Below the pieces are notes generated by a model. The model was given only the letters and a program-made list of their open reading frames with translations, did no database searches and was not told the DNA's origin. From Thalassospiraceae bacterium LMO-SO8 (GTDB lineage: Bacteria > Pseudomonadota > Alphaproteobacteria > Rhodospirillales > Casp-alpha2), in assembly GCA_031655335.1 (NCBI GenBank), contig CP134226.1:3592001-3656000 (forward strand): a DNA stretch of 64,000 bases, read 5' to 3'. Positions 58,988 to 64,000 of the stretch are shown here, one piece after another. Every line of letters begins with the position of its first letter. The first letter of the stretch is position 1. The position numbers and the translations under genes are program-made.

Positions 58988-59020
58988 GGCCGGAGGACGG
59001 CACCCCTCCGTCCTCCGGCC
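58988..59020. terminator. Bidirectional hairpin between tadD and tadC
   Basis: GGCCGGAGGACGG (58988-59000) and CCGTCCTCCGGCC (59008-59020) pair perfectly over 13 bases with a 7-base loop. No clear T run follows on plus; on minus the next bases include a short TTT. It probably ends or stabilises transcripts from both convergent genes. Confidence 0.65.
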
Positions 59021-59038
59021 AGGTGGTCCGCCTGACCC

Positions 59039-59089
59039 CTAAAGTGAAGGCGGCTCACCCAACTTATCCTCAATCTCTCCGGCACTCAT
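59039..59089 (-). CDS. Candidate 16-aa micro-ORF coupled to tadC
   Basis: The tadC stop TGA overlaps an ATG as ATGA (59089-59086), and GGAGG lies 6 bases before that ATG within the tadC end. The frame encodes MSAGEIEDKLGEPPSL. The signals for translational coupling are complete but the peptide is very short; chance remains possible. Confidence 0.35.
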   Translation of the reverse strand: MSAGEIEDKLGEPPSL

Positions 59090-60066
59090 TTCAGACCTCC
59101 CAGTCCGTCGATGGCGCTGATCACGGCCGGCCCCAGCAGCACGACGAACAGCGCCGGCAGAATGAACATGATCAGCGGCACGGTCAGCGTCGCCGGCAGA
59201 CGCGCGGCCTTTTCCTCGGCCCGCATCATGCGGTCGTTGCGGAATTCCGTGGACAGCACGCGCAAGCTGAGCGACAGCGGCGTGCCGTATTTCTCCGTCT
59301 GCTGCAGGGAATTGACGACGCCCCGGATCGACGCCAGGGCCGTGCGCGCCGACAGGTTGTCGAGGGCCTGGCGGCGGTCCGGCAGGAAGCCCAACTCGAC
59401 CGCGCAGATGCTCAATTCCTCCGCCAGTTCCGGACAGGCCGGCCCGGTCTCCCGCGCCACCCGCGTCAGGGCCGCGTCGAGGGCAAGGCCGGCCTCGGTA
59501 CAGATGACCAACAGGTCGAGGGCGTCCGGCAGGCCCTTCTGCAAGACCTGCTGGCGCTTCTGCCGGATGTTGGCGACGAAGACCTCGGGCGCGTAGGCGC
59601 CGGCGACCACCGCGGCGATGGCGACGAACAGCTTCATCATCCCCGACATCGCCCACAGGTTCGCGACATAGACCAAGACCACGGCAACGGCCCCCAACAC
59701 AAAGGGCAACGCAAGCTTGGCGAACAGATAGATGACCAGCGCGTCCTTGGACCTGAACCCGGCCTGGGCCAGGCGCAAGGTGATGGCGTCGGCCTGCTGC
59801 GTCTTCAAAAGCTTCAGGCGCAGGGCCACCCGGCGCATGAAATCGACCGTGGTCTCGCGCCGCCGCGCGCGGTTGCCCTGGGCCGCCAGCATGGCCTGAC
59901 GCAGTTCGTCCCGGTGCAGGCCGACGTTTTTGATACGCTGCGCCATGGGGTCGCGGACCAACAACGCCGTCCATACCGCATAGACCGCGAAGCCCGCCGC
60001 CAGGGCCGCCATCGCGGTGATCAGGTCGGCCACACCCAGGCCGGGAATCAGGTCGAGGGCGCTCAT
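59086..60066 (-). CDS. tadC: Tad pilus inner membrane protein TadC (T2SF family)
   Basis: A 326-residue type II secretion F-domain protein: membrane helices near the N-terminus and C-terminus, and the core LQKGLPDALDLLVICTEAGLALDAALTRVA with ELSICAVELGFLPDRRQAL. TadC forms the inner-membrane platform with TadB for Flp pilus export. It overlaps tadB by 4 bases. Confidence 0.92.
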   Translation of the reverse strand: MSALDLIPGLGVADLITAMAALAAGFAVYAVWTALLVRDPMAQRIKNVGLHRDELRQAMLAAQGNRARRRETTVDFMRRVALRLKLLKTQQADAITLRLAQAGFRSKDALVIYLFAKLALPFVLGAVAVVLVYVANLWAMSGMMKLFVAIAAVVAGAYAPEVFVANIRQKRQQVLQKGLPDALDLLVICTEAGLALDAALTRVARETGPACPELAEELSICAVELGFLPDRRQALDNLSARTALASIRGVVNSLQQTEKYGTPLSLSLRVLSTEFRNDRMMRAEEKAARLPATLTVPLIMFILPALFVVLLGPAVISAIDGLGGLK

Positions 60067-61031
60067 ATCTCGAACCTCACCATGCGGCTCATGACGAACA
60101 CGCCCATGCCCATGGCGACCAGCCCGCCGCCCAGAATGAGACGCCCGCGCGGATCCGTGAACAGCAGGGATTCATAACCCGGGTTCATCATGTAAATGAT
60201 GCAGAACATGATGAACGGCAGAGACCCCAGGATCATGGCGCTGGCCTTGGCTTCCGACGACATGGCCTTGATCTTCAGCTTCATCTGCCGGCGGCGGCGC
60301 AGGATATCCGACAGATTGGCCAGGGTTTCGGCCAGGTTGCCGCCCGTTTCCTGCTGCACGGACAGGCTGACCACGAAGAACTTGAACTCGGGAATGTCCA
60401 GGCGATGGGCCGCCGCCCACAGGGCGTCGTTGATCTTGGCCCCGAACTTGACCTCGTCGGTGATGCGGCGGAACTCGACGCCGACCGGCTCGGCCAGTTC
60501 GCGGCCCACGGCCTTGATGCATTCCGTGACCGGCAGGCCGGACCTGAGCCCCCGGACCATCAGGTCGATGGCGTCGGGGAACAGGTTGTTGAACCTGTTC
60601 TGCCGCCGCGCCGCCATCGTGGACACGGCAAGATGCGGCAACAACAACCCGGCGGCCGACGCCGACAGCGCGGACAGCACGGGATGCAGATGCAGGACCA
60701 GGAACAGGGCCACGAACACGACCGCCACCAATCCCGCCGACACGCATAGATAGCCCGTGACCGACATCCGTTTGCCGGTCCGCGCCAGCCGCTTGCGCAG
60801 GCTGGCGGTACGCGGCAGCAAGCGGCCCAGTGATTTCTCGACCCCCCTGCCCGCCCCGTCGTCGCGGCGCAAGGTCACGGCGGCCCTGCCGCTGGGCATC
60901 GCCTTGGCCGGCCCGACCGCGGCCACGCGGCGGGCCAGGATACGGGCACGATTGGATCGTCCCGCCCCAAGCCCGAACCAGCCGGTCAGAAAGGTGACGA
61001 ACACGCCGAGCGATATCAGCAGGATTTCCAT
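60063..61031 (-). CDS. tadB: Tad pilus inner membrane protein TadB (T2SF family)
   Basis: A 322-residue protein with N-terminal helix MEILLISLGVFVTFLTGWFG and the F-domain core FNNLFPDAIDLMVRGLRSGLPVTECIKAVG, then FFVVSLSVQQETGGNLAETLANLSDILR. The frame extends upstream to 61430 but the ATG at 61031, 8 bases after the tadA stop, is clearly the start. Confidence 0.92.
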   Translation of the reverse strand: MEILLISLGVFVTFLTGWFGLGAGRSNRARILARRVAAVGPAKAMPSGRAAVTLRRDDGAGRGVEKSLGRLLPRTASLRKRLARTGKRMSVTGYLCVSAGLVAVVFVALFLVLHLHPVLSALSASAAGLLLPHLAVSTMAARRQNRFNNLFPDAIDLMVRGLRSGLPVTECIKAVGRELAEPVGVEFRRITDEVKFGAKINDALWAAAHRLDIPEFKFFVVSLSVQQETGGNLAETLANLSDILRRRRQMKLKIKAMSSEAKASAMILGSLPFIMFCIIYMMNPGYESLLFTDPRGRLILGGGLVAMGMGVFVMSRMVRFEI

Positions 61032-61039
61032 GGCCGCCG

Positions 61040-62749
61040 CTACCCCGCCCGCTGCGTCATATGGTCGGGTTGGGACATGGCCTCCAGCAATGCCTTTTCC
61101 AGGCCGAAATACTTGGCGTTGGCGGCGAAGGCCGGGCGCAGGCCGGTCGACTTGAAGGCGCCGAAAAGCTTGCCGTCCGCGTCTTCGCCCTCGAACTCGA
61201 AGGTGAACAGGTCCTGGGTCGTGACGACCTCGCCCTCCATGCCCACAACCTCGGTGATATGGGTGATGCGGCGCACGCCGTCGCGCATGCGGGCGATCTG
61301 CACGATCATGTTGACGGCCCCCGCGATCTGCGCGCGCACGGCCTCGTTGGGCAGCTTGACCCCGGCCATGGCGACCATGTTCTCCAACCGGGTCAGGGCT
61401 TCGCGCGGGCGGTTGGCGTGGATGGTGCACAACGAGCCGTCATGGCCCGTGTTCATGGCCTGCAACATGTCGAGCGCCTCGCCGGCGCGGATTTCGCCCA
61501 GGATGATGCGGTCCGGGCGCATGCGCAGGCAGTTCTTCACCAGTTCGCGCTGGGTGATCTCGCCCTCGCCCTCCAGGTTGGCGGGCCGGGTTTCCAGGCG
61601 CACCACATGGGGCTGCTGCAATTGCAATTCGGCCGCATCCTCGATGGTCACGATGCGCTCGCCGGGGTCGATCATACGCGACAGGGCGTTCAGCAAGGTC
61701 GTCTTGCCCGACCCCGTGCCGCCGGAAATGATGATGTTGAGGCGCGACCGCCCGGCGATGCGCAGCACCGTCGCCATGGCCGGCGACAGGTTATTCTGCT
61801 GCTCCATCTTTTCCATCGTGATCTTCTGCTTGGCGAACTTGCGGATGGAAATGGACGGCCCGTCGATGGCGAGCGGCGGAATGATGACATTGACCCGCGA
61901 TCCGTCGGCCAGGCGCGCGTCGCACAGCGGCGAGGTCTCGTCGACCCGCCGCCCGATGGCGGACACGATGCGCTGCGCCACGTTCAGAACATGGGCATTG
62001 TCGCGAAACCGAGCGTCGGCCAATTCCAGGCGCCCGCCGCGCTCCACGTAGACCTGGTCCGGGCCGTTGACCATGATGTCGGTGACCTTGTCGTCGGCCA
62101 GCAGCGGCTCCAACGGGCCCAGGCCGAGCATGTCGTTGAGCAGCATGGTCACCAGACCACGCTGCTCGATCAGGTTAAGGTGCAGTTTCTCGTCGGCCAG
62201 GATTTCGGCGACCAAATCCGTCACCTGGCGAGCCATCTCGGCGCGCGGCAATTCGGCCGCCTTGGACACATCCATGCGCGCCATCAACAGGGGCTGAACC
62301 CGTTCCTTGGCGAGCCCCGTAGGGTCGAGCACCGTCGCACGGCCACCCGCCGCGCCGGCGCCCGGCAGGTCCATCAAGCGGTTGAGCAATTCCGTGATGA
62401 CGTCGCGGCGTTCGGCTTCGAACAGAGGGTCGCCGGACATCCTGCTTTCGGCATCGAGAATGACGCCGATGCAGGCCGCGCGGTCACCCCGGCTGTAATC
62501 CGGACTCAACAGATCCTTCGCACCGATCCGAACGCTGGGCCAAATCTTGTCGATCGCGCGGGCAACGGTTTCGGGGCGGTACTCTTCCGCGGCTTCGACG
62601 TCGTGCACCGGCGGTTCCGGCACCGGGTCCGCCCCCGCAAGAGTATCACCCTGGCCGGCGACCGGAACCGGATCCGCATCGCCCGGCGCGGGAAGACGAT
62701 GTGCCGACAGGGCAACGACTTTCGAGGTATCTCTGCGTCCGAAGCTCAT
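61040..62749 (-). CDS. tadA: Tad pilus assembly ATPase TadA/CpaF
   Basis: A 569-residue GspE-type ATPase. An N-terminal region of about 200 residues precedes DDKVTDIMVNGPDQVYVERGG; Walker A is IIISGGTGSGKTT, the Asp box IVTIEDAAELQLQQPHVVRLE, Walker B region RPDRIILGEIRAGEALDMLQAM and the His box HDGSLCTIHANRP. It powers Flp pilus assembly through TadBC. It starts 9 bases after cpaE ends. Confidence 0.94.
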   Translation of the reverse strand: MSFGRRDTSKVVALSAHRLPAPGDADPVPVAGQGDTLAGADPVPEPPVHDVEAAEEYRPETVARAIDKIWPSVRIGAKDLLSPDYSRGDRAACIGVILDAESRMSGDPLFEAERRDVITELLNRLMDLPGAGAAGGRATVLDPTGLAKERVQPLLMARMDVSKAAELPRAEMARQVTDLVAEILADEKLHLNLIEQRGLVTMLLNDMLGLGPLEPLLADDKVTDIMVNGPDQVYVERGGRLELADARFRDNAHVLNVAQRIVSAIGRRVDETSPLCDARLADGSRVNVIIPPLAIDGPSISIRKFAKQKITMEKMEQQNNLSPAMATVLRIAGRSRLNIIISGGTGSGKTTLLNALSRMIDPGERIVTIEDAAELQLQQPHVVRLETRPANLEGEGEITQRELVKNCLRMRPDRIILGEIRAGEALDMLQAMNTGHDGSLCTIHANRPREALTRLENMVAMAGVKLPNEAVRAQIAGAVNMIVQIARMRDGVRRITHITEVVGMEGEVVTTQDLFTFEFEGEDADGKLFGAFKSTGLRPAFAANAKYFGLEKALLEAMSQPDHMTQRAG

Positions 62750-62758
62750 GACAGCCTC

Positions 62759-63994
62759 CTATTTCCGTCCGCCGAGGATCAGGCCGAACAGGGAGCGGAC
62801 CGGCGTCTCATCGCTGTCGCCGACCGCCAGATCGCGGGCCATGGCGAGGATCACCTTGGATGCCTTGGCCCGGGGCGCTAGATGCACCATGGGCTTGCCC
62901 GTGGCCTGCGCCTGCGCCTGAACCTTGATCTCGTCGGGAACCACGTAGGCGGGTTTGGGCAGGCCGCCCTTGACCGCGTCGGCTTCGCTCAGCTCCCCAT
63001 TCTTCGCCGCCCCGCCCTTGTTGAGGACGATCAGCACCGGCAGGTCGGACCCGGCCAGGGCCTGGGCCGCGTCCTTGAGGCGCAGCGCGTCGCGCAGACC
63101 CGCCAGGGTCGGCTCCGTCACCAGAAACAGACGGTCCAGGTGCTTCACATGATCGCCCAGGCGCCAGCGCGGCAAGTCCGCGATCACATGGTCGAAGGCG
63201 CCGGTCAGCATGTCGAACAGGACATCGAGCGCTCCCTCGGCGACCGCCGGTTCCGCCGATACGTCCTCTTCCCCCGCCAGCAGGGACAGATTGTCCGTCG
63301 CGCGCACCATGGCGCGTTCCATGAACAGGCTGTCGATGCGGCCGGGATTGTCGAGCGCTTCCTTGAAGCCGCGGCCCGGTTCCAGGTCCAGCATCATGGC
63401 GGCGGTGCCGAACCGCAGGTCGAGATCGACCAAAGCGCATTTGCCGGGTGCTTCGACCGACAGCGCCCAGGCAAGATTGACGGCGACCGTGCTGGCCCCC
63501 GCCCCGCCGCGCGCCGACAGCACGCCCGTGACCGTGCCGCGCCTGACGGCGGTGACCGCCGTGTCACCCTGGTCCGGTTCCGCCGCCGCCCCCAGGCGCG
63601 CCAAGGCCGCCGTCAATTGCGGCCCGGCCACCGGCTTGACCAGATAGTCGGACACGCCAAGGTCGATCAGCGTACGATAGACCCCGACGTCGTTGACAGC
63701 ACCCAGGACCAGGACCCGGGTATCCGGCTGGCAGACCTCGGCAAATTCGTTCACCGCCGCGACCAGATCCGTATGCTCGGCAAGATCGAGAACCAGATGA
63801 CGGGCGGGCACGACCTCGGCCAGGGTGGCGAGGGCCGCGTTCGTGCCGCCCACGTAAACATCGCCGGAAAAACCCGCATCCTCGGCCGCGCGTTCAAGCT
63901 GGCTGCGGGTGACCTCGTCGGTGACGAAGGCCATGAAGGGCTTGGGCTTGCCTGCCGCCGCCGGGGCGGGCTTCTTTTCCGGGGCCGGGGTCAT
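62759..63994 (-). CDS. cpaE: Pilus assembly protein CpaE/TadZ
   Basis: A 411-residue ParA/MinD-like protein with an N-terminal receiver-like domain lacking a clear phospho-acceptor (AVNEFAEVCQPDTRVLVLGAVND) and a C-terminal P-loop domain: a deviant Walker A (SARGGAGASTVAVNLAW), DLDLRFGTAAMMLDL and VIADLPRW. CpaE localises the pilus at the pole. The ATG at 63994 leaves only 6 bases of window upstream, so an earlier start beyond the edge cannot be excluded. Confidence 0.9.
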   Translation of the reverse strand: MTPAPEKKPAPAAAGKPKPFMAFVTDEVTRSQLERAAEDAGFSGDVYVGGTNAALATLAEVVPARHLVLDLAEHTDLVAAVNEFAEVCQPDTRVLVLGAVNDVGVYRTLIDLGVSDYLVKPVAGPQLTAALARLGAAAEPDQGDTAVTAVRRGTVTGVLSARGGAGASTVAVNLAWALSVEAPGKCALVDLDLRFGTAAMMLDLEPGRGFKEALDNPGRIDSLFMERAMVRATDNLSLLAGEEDVSAEPAVAEGALDVLFDMLTGAFDHVIADLPRWRLGDHVKHLDRLFLVTEPTLAGLRDALRLKDAAQALAGSDLPVLIVLNKGGAAKNGELSEADAVKGGLPKPAYVVPDEIKVQAQAQATGKPMVHLAPRAKASKVILAMARDLAVGDSDETPVRSLFGLILGGRK

Positions 63995-64000
63995 TTGCCG

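Overview
This is a GC-rich, densely coded chromosomal segment of an alphaproteobacterium, most likely a member of the Rhodospirillales. The aapJQMP amino-acid transporter, an LdtR-type MarR regulator, a standalone NDUFS4-like complex I accessory protein, a TRAP transporter, an OsmC-fused hydrolase and a Tad/Cpa pilus cluster are a typical alphaproteobacterial set. No phage, transposase, CRISPR array or rRNA was seen. The species was not identified; the lineage is inferred from gene content.

Layout. 1-10.4 kb: housekeeping genes, namely NAD(P)HX repair (cut by the left edge), a PAS histidine kinase, a CopD-like membrane protein, a 37-residue Lys/Ala/Pro-rich protein with its own terminator, a MetE-like protein, a hydrolase/OsmC fusion, a Nudix hydrolase and an enoyl-CoA hydratase. 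They are followed by a sulfur run of cysteine synthase, mercaptopyruvate sulfurtransferase and a TauE/SafE exporter. 10.4-14.1 kb: an accessory patch with an SDR gene lying between the 3' end of tauE and a broken second copy of that 3' end, then a clearly AT-richer pair made of a sensor kinase and a periplasmic binding protein. 14.1-18.6 kb: aapJQMP on the minus strand. 18.7-24.3 kb: metC, hisI, a CobW-like GTPase, a membrane protein, marC, a receiver protein and a LysR regulator.

24.4-30.7 kb: a 67-residue protein, a 447-bp non-coding stretch packed with stem-loops, a TRAP operon, a 2OG-oxygenase-like gene, msrA and small genes. 30.8-32.8 kb: two overlapping Lin0512-family paralogues, tRNA-Arg(TCT), an NDUFS4-like gene, tRNA-Pro(TGG) and a DUF192 gene. 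33.0-40.6 kb: a ten-gene Mrp-type cation/proton antiporter operon with three antiporter-like large subunits and no full-length MrpA. Its promoter region holds two near-identical GGTATACC motifs, and one internal gene appears to start at ATA. 40.7-43.9 kb: the transglutaminase / alpha-E / ATP-grasp triad. 44-51.5 kb: an IlvD/Edd dehydratase and a branched-chain amino-acid ABC transporter (livFGMHJ order). 51.7-58 kb: a SocA/Panacea-domain protein, small conserved proteins, an alpha/beta hydrolase, a glutaryl-CoA dehydrogenase, a HAD phosphatase and LdtR. 58-64 kb: Tad pilus genes (tadD-like on plus; tadC, tadB, tadA/cpaF and cpaE on minus), running to the right edge.

The most unexplained structures are the hairpin-dense intergenic stretch at 24.64-25.09 kb, the partial tauE duplication bordering the AT-rich sensor island, the Mrp operon's composition and control region, and the small Lys/Ala/Pro protein at 3.45-3.56 kb. 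Function calls rest on reading translated sequence and motifs; no database search was possible.
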